From: Paraburkholderia diazotrophica
Lineage (GTDB): Bacteria; Pseudomonadota; Gammaproteobacteria; Burkholderiales; Burkholderiaceae
DNA length: 64,000 bases
Assembly (NCBI RefSeq): GCF_900108945.1
Contig: NZ_FNYE01000024.1
Location: 1 to 64,000, forward strand
Reading direction: 5' to 3'
Position numbers and translations under genes: made by a program. Shown in pieces: positions 1 to 8,210 of this stretch. The notes below the pieces were generated by a model. It was not told the origin of the DNA and did not search any database. It saw only the letters and a list, made by a program, of their open reading frames with translations. Numbering within the stretch: position 1 is the first letter of the stretch; each line of letters opens with the position of its first letter.

Positions 1-1
1 G

Positions 2-460
2 ACGGACCTGGAGCGTCCGCTGCGCATTCCGGGCATGGGCGTGATCGCGCCGTTCGCGTTCGTGTGCGCGTCGCTGATCCTGTACTGGGCGAAGTGGCCG
101 CTGACGGGTGAGATCATCCTGCTGATGATCGTCGCGCTGCCGGTGTTCTTCTACTTCCAGGCGAAGTCGGGTTTCACGGGCTTCAACGAGGACCTGAAGG
201 CGGCGTGGTGGCTGGTCGCGTACCTGCCGGTCATGGCGATCCTGTCGCTGATCGGCAGCAGGCAGTTCGGCGGGATGGGGCTGTTGCCGTACGGCTGGGA
301 CATGCTGGTCGTGATCGTGTTCTCGCTGGTGTTCTATTACTGGGGTGTGCATACGGGCTATCGCTCGGCCTATCTCGACGAGCGAGACACAATTCGCGCA
401 AAAGAGGCTGAGTACGCGACAAGCGGTCTTTCAGGAGAAGAGTGGATGTCGGCGCGCTAA
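2..460 (+). CDS. APC-family amino acid permease, C-terminal part (cut by window edge)
   Basis: The frame is open from base 2, so the N-terminal part lies outside the window. What remains is about 152 residues with four hydrophobic segments separated by short polar loops, ending in a charged cytoplasmic tail (YLDERDTIRAKEAEY). This layout fits the last helices of an amino acid-polyamine-organocation transporter working in the inner membrane. The substrate cannot be read from this fragment. The stop lies about 110 bases before the first fluoride riboswitch, so it is probably a separate transcription unit. The family call rests on general resemblance of the tail and helix pattern. Confidence 0.7.
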   Translation, partial: TDLERPLRIPGMGVIAPFAFVCASLILYWAKWPLTGEIILLMIVALPVFFYFQAKSGFTGFNEDLKAAWWLVAYLPVMAILSLIGSRQFGGMGLLPYGWDMLVVIVFSLVFYYWGVHTGYRSAYLDERDTIRAKEAEYATSGLSGEEWMSAR

Positions 461-570
461 TTCGCTCGACGTTGCCAGCGGATCACGCACGTCGTGGTCC
501 GCTTTGCGTTTTGCTCGCATCAAAACGCGACCGTTTCGAGCGCAAACATCGCGTGCTAGAATCGGTTCAC

Positions 571-647
571 GGAGATGGCATTCCTCCCGTAACCGCCGGT
601 TTGCCGGCTAATGATGCCTACGGTTCCTGGGTCAGGAAGTCGTAGGT
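571..647 (+). promoter_or_regulatory. Fluoride riboswitch (crcB motif) 1, upstream of DUF190 gene
   Basis: The aptamer core, about 571-623, has the crcB-motif parts in order: GGAGATGG, a CCTCC strand pairing with GGAG, the AACCGCC segment, a small GCCGG/CCGGC hairpin, then AATGATGCCTACGG. The GATGGCAT/ATGCC pieces can form the characteristic pseudoknot. After it, GCCTACG (615-621) can pair with CGTAGGT (641-647) to form a competing hairpin. No clear T-run follows, so control may be by antitermination over a weak site or by translation. It lies about 190 bases before the first DUF190 start codon. Known fluoride riboswitches turn genes on when fluoride binds. Confidence 0.85.
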
Positions 648-837
648 GCGTCCTTCAGCGTCCTGCTGCCCAGATTTGATCTTCTCTTTTCACGTCTGGT
701 TCGATGTTCCCGCTTTCCGTCTCCTGTCGCCCTTTTGTCGCCGACCGAATGTTCGTCGTATAAACGACGGACGGTTGCGGATTCGCTTCTGGGGAAGTTA
801 ATCATCGGACCATCAGTGAAATTCACAGGAGGTTCTC

Positions 838-1182
838 GTGACGAAAGGCAGCCAGCTCACACTCTACGCATCCAACGAGAGTCATCGCAAACTGCACTCG
901 ACGGTCGTCGAGTGGGTGCTCGATGAAATAACTAAGGTTGGCATCCACGGGGCGACCGTGACCGAGGTCAGTGAGGGAATCGACGCCCACGGGAAGTATC
1001 ACGCTGCCCGCTTTTTCGAGCTCGCCGATCAGTCTGTCGCCGTCATGGTTGCGGCGGCGGATGAGCAGATCGATACCTTGCTTGCGAACCTCGACGCCGG
1101 TGGCGTTCGAATGTTTTACACCCGTTGTCCCGTTGAATTCGAAACGCTCGGCGAGCCTGACAGCGCGCAGCCGAACCTCTAA
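838..1182 (+). CDS. DUF190 family protein (PII-like fold), first copy
   Basis: A 114-residue protein starting with GTG directly behind a strong AGGAGGT ribosome-binding site. It has the compact layout of DUF190: a first strand (QLTLYA), a helix with conserved VVEW, then GIHGATV, a serine-glycine loop and a C-terminal strand with FYTRCPVEFE. DUF190 proteins resemble PII signal proteins and often sit beside CrcB/Fluc fluoride channels, probably in fluoride tolerance, though their chemistry is not established. The upstream fluoride riboswitch supports this link. No crcB gene is visible in the window. A paralogue follows 190 bases downstream. Confidence 0.85.
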   Translation: MTKGSQLTLYASNESHRKLHSTVVEWVLDEITKVGIHGATVTEVSEGIDAHGKYHAARFFELADQSVAVMVAAADEQIDTLLANLDAGGVRMFYTRCPVEFETLGEPDSAQPNL

Positions 1183-1374
1183 GGGAACGACCATGGAATT
1201 CCGCAAGAAGCTCTCGTGACCGAATACGGGCGTGGCCTGGTGATTGCGTCGCACAATCCGCATGCGCGCGACGGCCTGCATTAGAATGAAATGGGTCATG
1301 GTTCCGCGCGCCTGTTGCCGGAAAGGACTGTGGCTTTGCGGTCCGGCGGGTCCAGTCGGTCCACGGAGATTCGT

Positions 1375-1746
1375 ATGAACGGATATCAACTGACGTTCTA
1401 CACCGAGCAGAACAAGCGGCACGGTCACAGGACGGTTTGCGAATGGCTGCTGCATGAGGTGAAGGCACTGGGCATACGCGGCGCGACGGTCATCAGCGGC
1501 AGCGAGGGCGTCGGACATGCGGGCGCTCATCATGCCGCGCACATGCTCAAGCTCGCCGACCAGCCGGTGCAAATCATCGTTGCCGTCACCGACGAAGAGG
1601 CACAGCGTTTGCTCGACGTCGTCCGCGCCGAACGCGTACATGTTTTCTATACGCGTATGCCCATCGAGTTCGGGTTGCTGGGCGAGGACGATCCGCAGCA
1701 TCATCCAAAGAAGTTCTCGCTATTTCACAAAGGCGGCGCAAACTAA
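1375..1746 (+). CDS. DUF190 family protein (PII-like fold), second copy
   Basis: A 123-residue paralogue of the preceding gene. It shares the opening YQLTFYTEQNKRHGH strand-loop, VCEWLL helix, GIRGATV and the closing VFYTRMPIEFGLLGE. The ATG is chosen because it begins the conserved first strand and follows a CACGGAGAT ribosome-binding site; an in-frame start at 1291 would add an unconserved leader. It is co-oriented with the first DUF190 gene, so both may be read from the fluoride riboswitch upstream. A second riboswitch starts 57 bases after the stop. Function within the family is unproven. Confidence 0.85.
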   Translation: MNGYQLTFYTEQNKRHGHRTVCEWLLHEVKALGIRGATVISGSEGVGHAGAHHAAHMLKLADQPVQIIVAVTDEEAQRLLDVVRAERVHVFYTRMPIEFGLLGEDDPQHHPKKFSLFHKGGAN

Positions 1747-1802
1747 GCGAGTGCGGCTGTGCAGATAGCGACCTCTTGCCTATAGTTGAAAACGTGTCGG
1801 CT

Positions 1803-1859
1803 GGAGATGGCATTTTTCCCTAACAGCCGCTGATCGTGCGCGGCTGATGATGCCTACAG
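1803..1859 (+). promoter_or_regulatory. Fluoride riboswitch (crcB motif) 2
   Basis: A second crcB-motif aptamer: GGAGATGGCAT, TTTCCC, TAACAGCCGC, a GCCGC/GCGGC hairpin with a TGATCGTGC loop, then TGATGATGCCTACAG. It differs from the first copy in stem bases while keeping the paired and invariant positions, which indicates selection. Its 3' strand overlaps the arm of a strong intrinsic terminator, a standard fluoride-ON design: without ligand the terminator forms. No fluoride gene is recognised directly downstream. Confidence 0.85.
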
Positions 1860-1896
1860 GTTCCGGATGTGCCGGGCCGGTAGGCATTTTTATTTT
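1851..1896 (+). terminator. Riboswitch-controlled intrinsic terminator
   Basis: TGCCTAC (1851-1857) pairs with GTAGGCA (1880-1886), with additional pairing of CCGG elements inside, followed by TTTTTATTTT (1887-1896). The 5' arm is part of the aptamer's pseudoknot strand, so ligand binding and terminator formation exclude each other. Confidence 0.8.
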
Positions 1897-2385
1897 CCGG
1901 CTCTCCCACCTTCACGTCATCCGGGCGTTCAATTGCCACGAGAATGCGAAGAAGATGGAATGTACTGCCTGCCTCGATTGCGGTTCAATGTCGTTCGAAA
2001 GCGTTCTGTTCTTCGACGGCCGCTCAACCGCCGACATCGACCGCGCGACTCAACCGTATATCTCGTTCTGAATCCGGTTTACCAGTTTGCGGAACAGATG
2101 CGGGCGATGCGTACAGAGTTGGCTGCATCGCAGAAGATGCAGTTTGCGCATGGCCTATATGCGACGATGAAGACAGAAGCTGTCTTCCTTCGCGCAGAAC
2201 GGCACGAAGGCGGAGCGCGCACGTCCGGGGTATCGCAGGGTGAACCGCTTGAAACGAGCTATGGCGAGAACCTGTATGCGCAAATAGTCAAAGGAGACAG
2301 GACCGTGTCAAAAGACAATGGCTATGCGCTGTCGAAACGGGAGTGCATCTTCGGCCGTTTAGCCTTATAGCGAAGAGTGCGCGGC
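1897..2385. other. Stretch without a recognisable gene behind riboswitch 2
   Basis: This region should hold what riboswitch 2 controls, but no frame resembles CrcB, a Clc fluoride transporter or another fluoride gene. The best plus-strand candidate is a 90-codon frame from the ATG at 2098 to 2370 (begins MRAMRTELAAS), without a good ribosome-binding site or a known family. It may be a decayed gene. Confidence 0.4.
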
Positions 2386-2583
2386 TTATTCCGCCTTCTG
2401 CCGGGTGCGCGAGCCTATTGCACTTCGCGTCTTCCAGGTCACGCCGTGCTGCTCGAGGTACTCCCTGATAAGCTGCCGAACCACCTGAGAGGGCGTCAGG
2501 TCCTGTGCGGCGCAGAGTTTCTCGAACGCCTCTTTCTTGACAGGGTCGATCAGGACGGTCAATCGGGCACTTTTCGTTTCCAT
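2386..2583 (-). CDS. Ribbon-helix-helix (CopG/Arc-type) DNA-binding protein
   Basis: The ATG at 2583 gives 65 residues: a beta strand (ARLTVLIDPVKKEAFEKL), a helix, the turn LTPSQVVRQLI and a second helix ending YLEQHG. This is the ribbon-helix-helix pattern of small repressors and antitoxins that bind DNA as dimers. A longer in-frame start at 2697 adds a leader without similarity to the fold. No toxin gene is adjacent; the neighbour downstream on the same strand is on the far side of the window start. The upstream spacer contains an AT-rich TTATAAT-like promoter element. Its targets are unknown. Confidence 0.7.
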   Translation of the reverse strand: METKSARLTVLIDPVKKEAFEKLCAAQDLTPSQVVRQLIREYLEQHGVTWKTRSAIGSRTRQKAE

Positions 2584-2732
2584 GGCGGGAGTGGGATCAG
2601 GTATGTTAATCAAATTATAATGGGTCGCCCGCCTGCGTAACATCAGGAGAATGCTACCGGCGACTAATCGTCGAGCATGACATTCGCTATCGCGCACATC
2701 GCCAGCTGCTGACGATCATTCGCCGACCCGAT

Positions 2733-3179
2733 TCAATGCAGTCGCCGACCGACGACGTCTGAAAAGAAACTGCGCAACTGCTCGTCCCAGGTTTCGCTGT
2801 CGAGCGTTAGGTCCGCCGTTCCCGACTGCCGCATTTCGGCATCCAGATATACCGCACACAGCGCCCGCGGCTGAACCGGCTTGCGAAAGATCCGGCCATC
2901 GCCGTCGAGAAACAGACATGTCTTTCCCCGATACCGGGAACCGCGTACCGACATCGCATCGAATACATGGCGGGCCGACGCCTTCGGATAAACGAAGATG
3001 ACGTTGATCCCATGGGCTTCGAGTCGGTCGCAAACTTCCGCAAACCGGTAGAGCATCTGGAACCCACGTTCCCCAGCCGTGCCGACGCCGATCACGATCA
3101 GACCGTGATCGCCGGACACATCCCGTACGAGACGACACGCATGGTCGTATGACAGCAGAGCCGCGCCAGGGTCAATCAC
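2733..3179 (-). CDS. Protein of unknown function, possible thioredoxin-fold
   Basis: A 148-residue protein starting with GTG behind AAGGAA. The pattern is a buried strand (GLIVIGVGTAG), an amphipathic helix (LYRFAEVCDRLEAHG), a second strand (INVIFVYPK) and later CLFLDGDGRIFRKP, the order seen in peroxiredoxin-like DUF4174 proteins. No CxxC is present, so a redox role is doubtful. There is no signal peptide or membrane segment. I do not recognise the gene with certainty. Its upstream region (about 3286-3310) has an imperfect ATTAT...ATAAT inverted repeat resembling the better site at 4338. Confidence 0.55.
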   Translation of the reverse strand: MIDPGAALLSYDHACRLVRDVSGDHGLIVIGVGTAGERGFQMLYRFAEVCDRLEAHGINVIFVYPKASARHVFDAMSVRGSRYRGKTCLFLDGDGRIFRKPVQPRALCAVYLDAEMRQSGTADLTLDSETWDEQLRSFFSDVVGRRLH

Positions 3180-3373
3180 ATGAGTTCCTTGCTTTCGCGC
3201 GGACTATACGAACCTGCGGTGCCGAATGCTTCATGGCTTGTCCCAGCAGGTTCAGTCCGTAAATGTCACCTGTTATCGATCAGAATTATATGTTAATGAC
3301 ATGATAATACCATGTGCGTCGTAAAACGCCTCGCAAACGTCGATGCATACCGCCTGCCTGCTCAATGAAGCGC

Positions 3374-4144
3374 TCACTCCGGCCTGCGGGCGGGGCCCCA
3401 CGTTCGCTCGCGCAGATCGTCGAGCAGCGGAATGATCGCGAGTACCGTGAGCACGCAGGCCAACGGAATGGTCGCTGCGTAGCCGACGTGCTTGAAGCCT
3501 AATGCACCCGTTACGCCGCCCGCGAAGAAGCTCGCAAGCATGCGTGCATGCACCTTCAGCCGCTCCCTGTTGGCGAGAACGGGCGCGAGCGCCGGGTCGT
3601 CCCGAGACGCGTTCCAGTAAAAGAGCTTGCCGAGTTCGATGCCGATGTCCGTGACGATGCCTGTCATATGGGTGGTGCGGATTTCCGCGCCCGACAGTTT
3701 GGTGATCATCGCGTTCTGCAGGCCCATGATGAAACACAGCAGCATGACGGTTGCAGGCACGAATAGCGTGTCCAACAGCGCCAGATGGCTGCCGAGCAAT
3801 CCGAAGCACAGCAGCAGCGAGGCTTCCAGCAAAAGCGGCGAAGCATATTGACTGTGCAGGCGCTGGCGACGTCCCCAGTTGACGAGCATGGCCGAGCACA
3901 CGGCGCCTAGCAGAAACGAAATCAGCGAGCCGACGCCCGCGAGCAGCAGCGCGAAGTCGCCGAGCACGGCATCGTCGGCGATGGCGGAGATCACGCCGCT
4001 CATGTGCGACGTGTACTGCCTGACGGCGAGATACCCGCCTGCGTTCGCCGCGCCCGCGACGAATGCAAGTGAAAACCCGAGGCGCCTGTTTGCCGCGGTA
4101 CTCCGGTCCCTTCCCGTCAATGTTCGAAAAAACTGTGCTGGCAT
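3374..4144 (-). CDS. DUF1275 (YoaK-type) inner-membrane protein
   Basis: A 256-residue protein with about six hydrophobic helices. The N-terminal block LAFVAGAANAGGYLAV followed by YTSHMSGV is the family hallmark, and a second matching half (MGLQNAMITKLSG, TTHMTGIVTDIG) supports an internal duplication typical of DUF1275. The family is predicted to be transport related, but no substrate is established. The ATG at 4144 is the first start before the conserved block. Transcription diverges from the hyf operon across a 449-base spacer. Confidence 0.85.
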   Translation of the reverse strand: MPAQFFRTLTGRDRSTAANRRLGFSLAFVAGAANAGGYLAVRQYTSHMSGVISAIADDAVLGDFALLLAGVGSLISFLLGAVCSAMLVNWGRRQRLHSQYASPLLLEASLLLCFGLLGSHLALLDTLFVPATVMLLCFIMGLQNAMITKLSGAEIRTTHMTGIVTDIGIELGKLFYWNASRDDPALAPVLANRERLKVHARMLASFFAGGVTGALGFKHVGYAATIPLACVLTVLAIIPLLDDLRERTWGPARRPE

Positions 4145-4593
4145 GTGAGATCGACTGCTGTTGCCGCGTGGCGTGTACGCGTGTACGTATGAGGCGTGAT
4201 CTCCTTCGCGTCGGATTCACGCTGGCCTTGGGTCCAAAGCACGGGTCGCAGTCAGGCAGCGGCGAAAACGGAAGTGCCGGCATGAAGCGGCGCACGTCAT
4301 CGACGTTGTATGGAATCCTGCGGGCAAAGCTGATAGGATGATAACGCCATTATCATACTCTGATAACTGTATGTTCCTGACGCGGGACCGATGTGCCGGG
4401 TCCCGACATCGAGCGGAGACATCCCATGCAGTGCGGATTTGCGGCGAACGAACAGCCTGTTCAAACGGAAGGACGCGAACGAAACCGATCGCGTCCACGG
4501 TGCATTGAAGGCTGTGCGCGAGCCGCTGATCACCCGTCATGGACCGGTGCCATCGCTGTCCGCCGCCAGGCGCACAAGTAGATACGACACGCG
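4145..4593. other. Divergent spacer between DUF1275 gene and hyf operon
   Basis: No gene is supported here. It must hold the promoters for both divergent units. The notable content is the perfect inverted repeat at 4338-4356 and an extra TGATAA half-site near 4361. No ferredoxin gene (hyfA type) precedes hyfB. Confidence 0.5.
4338..4356. promoter_or_regulatory. Perfect 7-5-7 inverted repeat, candidate operator
   Basis: ATGATAA-CGCCA-TTATCAT is a perfect 7-base inverted repeat with a 5-base spacer. It lies about 190 bases upstream of the DUF1275 start and 240 bases upstream of hyfB. It is AT-rich in a GC-rich genome, and a related imperfect repeat occurs near 3286-3310. The regulator is unknown. 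Confidence 0.5.
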
Positions 4594-6603
4594 ATGGCTA
4601 CTCCCACCATCCTTCAGGCCGTGCTGCTCGTGATTGCGGGGTGGCTTGCCATCGGGGTTCTGGGGCTCGCCAGCCTGCGCCGCACGCGGGTCGTGGCGCA
4701 CGGGCTGTTTCCGGCTGGCGCCGCGTTCGGCGTCCTGTTGTGCGCGCTGGGACTTGCGGGTGTGTTTTCCGCTCCTCAGGAAACGGTCCTGCCGCTCGGG
4801 CTGCCCGGCCTGCCGTTTCATGTGCGGCTCGATGGCCTCTCATCGTATTTTCTTGCCGTGCTCGGCATGGTCGGCGCTGGCGTCAGCGCGTTTTCCGCCG
4901 GCTACTTTCGCAAGGGCGAAGGCACGCCTCCCGGTCTGCTCTGTTTCGAATATCACGTGTGCCTCGCGGGCCTCGCCCTCGTGCTCGTGGCCAACGATGC
5001 CTACTGCTTCATGGTTGCATGGGAAACGATGACGCTTGCGGCAACGTTTCTCGTGATGAGCAACCATCGCATTGAAGAAATCCGCCGTGCCGGATACCTG
5101 TACTTTCTGATCTCGCACGTCGGCGCGCTTGGTTTGCTGCTGTGTTTCGGCTTGCTGCAGGCGAATACGGGGGACTACACGTTTGCCGGCATGCGGCAGC
5201 AGCATCTGGACACGTTCTGGGCCTCAATTGCGTTCGTGCTGGCGCTGTTCGGATTCGGCGCCAAGGCGGGCATCTTTCCGCTGCATGTCTGGTTGCCGGA
5301 GGCGCATCCGGCCGCGCCATCGCCCGTATCGGCATTGATGAGCGGCTTTGTCCTGAAGGCAGGGCTCTATGGCGTGCTGCGCACGGTGTTCGATCTCTTG
5401 CACGTGCAGATCGCGTGGTGGGGCGTGGTGCTGCTCGCGCTCGGGCTCTTTACGGCGTTGTTCGGCGTCGTGTTCAGCGCGATCCAGACCGACATGAAGC
5501 GGCTGCTCGCGTACTCGTCGATCGACAACATCGGTCTGATGTTCGTCAGCATGGGGCTGGCCATTCTTTTCCGTGCGTTCGACATGCCGGCGCTCGCGGC
5601 GTTGTCGCTGACCGCGCTGCTCTATCAGATCGCCAGCCACGCGGCGTTCAAGAGCCTCCTGTTCATCGCGACGGGCTCCGTCTTGCATGCAACGGGCGAA
5701 CGCAATCTCGGACGCCTCGGCGGGCTGATCCGCTTTATGCCATGGACCGCATGGGTCGCGTTGCTGGGCGCGCTTGCGAGCGCGGGGCTGCCGCCGTTGA
5801 GCGGATTCGTCTCCGAATGGCTGCTGTTGCAGAGCTTCCTGTTCACGCCGGAGCTGCCCAATTCGTTTCTGAACATGATCGTTCCGCTCGTCGCGGCACT
5901 GATCGCACTCGTCGCCGCGCTCGCTGGCTACACGATGGTCAAGTTCTTCGGGATCATCTTTCTCGGACAGCCGCGCGAAGCAAAACTGAGTGATGCCCAT
6001 GACGCGAGCCCGTGGGAGCGGGCCGGCTTCGTGTGGCTCGCGGCAATGTGCGTATTGCTCGGGCTTTTGCCGGTGCAATTCGTTGCCGTGCTCGACCGGG
6101 TGACGCATGCAATGATCGGCGCGGGCATCGGCCAGACGGTCGCGCGGAATGGCTGGCTGCTGCTCGCGCCCGTCAATATCGAACGCGCGAGCTACATGCC
6201 CGTCGCTTTTCTGCTGTTCTTCCTTGCATGCTGCGCGCTGGTCTGGGTGCTGGTGCGCCGTTTCTATCATGGGCGCTTGCGCCGCGCGATTCCTTGGGCA
6301 TGCGGCCATCCGTTCGTGAACGCGCGCATGCAGGATACGGCCGAAGGCTTCGGGCAACCGATCCGCGAAATCTTTGCGCCGCTCTTCAGAATCGAACGGC
6401 AACTGCCTTCGCCTTTCGATGCACGCCCCGTGTATCGCGTGGCCGTAACGGACCGCGCATGGGCGCTGATCTACCAGCCGATCGAGCGCATCGTCACGCG
6501 TATCGCGGCGGTGGCGGGCTTGCTCCAGACGGGCCGCATCGCCGTATATCTGATGTACAGCTTCCTTGTGCTCATTGTGCTGCTGATCCTGGTGCGACGA
6601 TGA
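4594..6603 (+). CDS. hyfB: Hydrogenase-4 subunit B-like proton-pumping membrane protein
   Basis: A 669-residue polytopic protein of the NuoL/Mrp antiporter family with about 15 hydrophobic helices. The core KAGIFPLHVWLPEAHPAAPS and the following VSALMSG match the ion-channel helices, including the lysine and histidine used for proton transfer. Length and the C-terminal soluble loop followed by a last helix fit HyfB/HycC. It opens a six-gene operon (hyfB-C-E-F-G-I) with overlapping stop-start junctions. In known relatives this subunit couples electron transfer to ion movement across the inner membrane. The electron-transfer side here is unusual; see hyfG. Confidence 0.9.
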   Translation: MATPTILQAVLLVIAGWLAIGVLGLASLRRTRVVAHGLFPAGAAFGVLLCALGLAGVFSAPQETVLPLGLPGLPFHVRLDGLSSYFLAVLGMVGAGVSAFSAGYFRKGEGTPPGLLCFEYHVCLAGLALVLVANDAYCFMVAWETMTLAATFLVMSNHRIEEIRRAGYLYFLISHVGALGLLLCFGLLQANTGDYTFAGMRQQHLDTFWASIAFVLALFGFGAKAGIFPLHVWLPEAHPAAPSPVSALMSGFVLKAGLYGVLRTVFDLLHVQIAWWGVVLLALGLFTALFGVVFSAIQTDMKRLLAYSSIDNIGLMFVSMGLAILFRAFDMPALAALSLTALLYQIASHAAFKSLLFIATGSVLHATGERNLGRLGGLIRFMPWTAWVALLGALASAGLPPLSGFVSEWLLLQSFLFTPELPNSFLNMIVPLVAALIALVAALAGYTMVKFFGIIFLGQPREAKLSDAHDASPWERAGFVWLAAMCVLLGLLPVQFVAVLDRVTHAMIGAGIGQTVARNGWLLLAPVNIERASYMPVAFLLFFLACCALVWVLVRRFYHGRLRRAIPWACGHPFVNARMQDTAEGFGQPIREIFAPLFRIERQLPSPFDARPVYRVAVTDRAWALIYQPIERIVTRIAAVAGLLQTGRIAVYLMYSFLVLIVLLILVRR

Positions 6604-7550
6604 TGACGCCCTCCGGACTGCTCTCGCAGATGCTCGAAATCGTGCTGGCGCTGGCGGCCGCTCCGCTGTTGTCCGGCTGGATCACCATGTGCCGTGCGTG
6701 GCTGCAGAACCGGCGCGCGCCTTCTATCTGGCAACCGTACCGGACGCTGCACAAGCTGTTCAACAAGGAATCGGTCGTCGCTCAACATGCGAGTCCCGTG
6801 TTTCGCGGCGCGCCGTATGTGATCTGCGCGTGCATGACACTCGCGTGTGCGATCGTGCCGACGCTATCGACGGAACTGCCGCTGTCGCCTGCCGCCGATG
6901 CAATCGCGCTCGTTGGCCTCTTCGCACTGGCGCGCGTCGCGATTTCGCTGGCGGCGATGGATGTCGGCACGGCATTCGGCACGCTCGGCGCGCGCCGCGA
7001 AATGCTGGTGGGCTTTCTCGCGGAACCGGCCCTGCTGATGGTGCTGTTCTCCGCATCGCTGATCACGCACTCCACTTTGCTCACGCATATCGTCGGCACG
7101 CTGAGCCATCAGGAACTTGCGATCTACCCGAGCCTCGCGTTCGCGGGCATTGCGTTCACGATGGTGTCGCTCGCAGAGAATGCACGACTGCCCGTCGACA
7201 ACCCGACGACGCACCTCGAACTGACGATGATCCACGAGGCGTTGATCCTCGAGTATTCGGGCCGGCATCTCGCGCTGATGGAGCTGGCCGCGAGTCTGAA
7301 ACTCTTTGCGTATTCGTGCATCGGGCTTGCGCTCTTCGTGCCGTGGGGCATTGCCGAGGCCGGCAATCCCGTTGCGCTGCTGCTCGCGATCCCCGCGCTG
7401 TTCGTCAAGCTGCTGGTCGGCGGTGCCGCGCTCGCGGTCGTGGAGACCACGAACGCGAAGATGCGCATCTTCCGTGTGCCGGAGTTTCTCGCCACAGCGT
7501 TCCTGCTCGCTGTGATCGGCATGCTGGTGCATTTTCTGCTGGGGGCGTGA
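6600..7550 (+). CDS. hyfC: Hydrogenase-4 subunit C-like (NuoH family) membrane protein
   Basis: A 316-residue membrane protein that starts at the ATG overlapping the hyfB stop by four bases (ATGA), a sign of translational coupling. It carries the NuoH/HycD landmarks: WQPYRTLHKLFNKE, FLAEPALLM, the acidic cluster ENARLPVDNPTTHLELTM with IHEALILEYSG, and a final FLLAVIGMLVHF helix. In relatives it forms the bridge between the hydrophilic arm and the pump subunits. A much longer in-frame open frame upstream is out of register with hyfB and is not coding. Confidence 0.9.
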   Translation: MMTPSGLLSQMLEIVLALAAAPLLSGWITMCRAWLQNRRAPSIWQPYRTLHKLFNKESVVAQHASPVFRGAPYVICACMTLACAIVPTLSTELPLSPAADAIALVGLFALARVAISLAAMDVGTAFGTLGARREMLVGFLAEPALLMVLFSASLITHSTLLTHIVGTLSHQELAIYPSLAFAGIAFTMVSLAENARLPVDNPTTHLELTMIHEALILEYSGRHLALMELAASLKLFAYSCIGLALFVPWGIAEAGNPVALLLAIPALFVKLLVGGAALAVVETTNAKMRIFRVPEFLATAFLLAVIGMLVHFLLGA

Positions 7551-8210
7551 ATGCACGGTCTCGCGACGCAGATCATCAACCTGCTGGCCGCCGTTCTGCT
7601 GATGGTGTCGTTCGCGATGCTCAGCCAGCGGCGAATCCTCTCGCTGATTCACCTCTACACGCTCCAGGGCATCGCGCTCGTTTCGGCGAACCTCGTGCTC
7701 GGCTTCGTCACGGACGACGTTCATCTCTACATTTCCGGGCTGCTGACGCTCGTGCTCAAGGTCGGCGTGATTCCGTGGATTCTCTACAGGCTGGTGCAGC
7801 GCCTCAACGTGAAAACGGATGTCGAGACGCTGCTCAATATCCCGACCACGTTGCTGATCGGCATCGTGCTCGTGATCGTCGCGTTCAACGTCGCGACGCC
7901 GATCAGCCAGCTCGCGTCGTCCGTTGCGCGTGGCACGCTCGGCATCGCGCTCGCGTGCGTGCTGCTGTCGTTCATGATGATGATCACGCGCTCGAAGGCG
8001 ATACCGCAGGTGATCGGCTTTCTTTCGATGGAAAATGGCCTGTTCTTCGCGGCCGCAGCGGCGACCAACGGCATGCCGATGATCGTCGAGCTCGGTATCG
8101 GGCTCGATGTGCTGGTCGGCATTCTGATTCTCGGTGTCTTCATGTTCCAGATTCGCGAGCAGTTCGACAGCCTCGACATTCATCACCTGGAAAAGCTCAA
8201 AGATGACTGA
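7551..8210 (+). CDS. hyfE: Hydrogenase-4 subunit E-like (NuoK-related) membrane protein
   Basis: A 219-residue, six- to seven-helix protein starting on the base after the hyfC stop. The SLIHLYTLQGIALVSANLVL region and the acidic ENGLFFAAAAATNGMPMIVELG region match HyfE; the latter aligns with the NuoK glutamate helices. HyfE has no equivalent in formate hydrogenlyase-1, so its presence assigns the operon to the hydrogenase-4 type. It ends in a soluble tail and overlaps the hyfF start by eight bases. Confidence 0.88.
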   Translation: MHGLATQIINLLAAVLLMVSFAMLSQRRILSLIHLYTLQGIALVSANLVLGFVTDDVHLYISGLLTLVLKVGVIPWILYRLVQRLNVKTDVETLLNIPTTLLIGIVLVIVAFNVATPISQLASSVARGTLGIALACVLLSFMMMITRSKAIPQVIGFLSMENGLFFAAAAATNGMPMIVELGIGLDVLVGILILGVFMFQIREQFDSLDIHHLEKLKDD

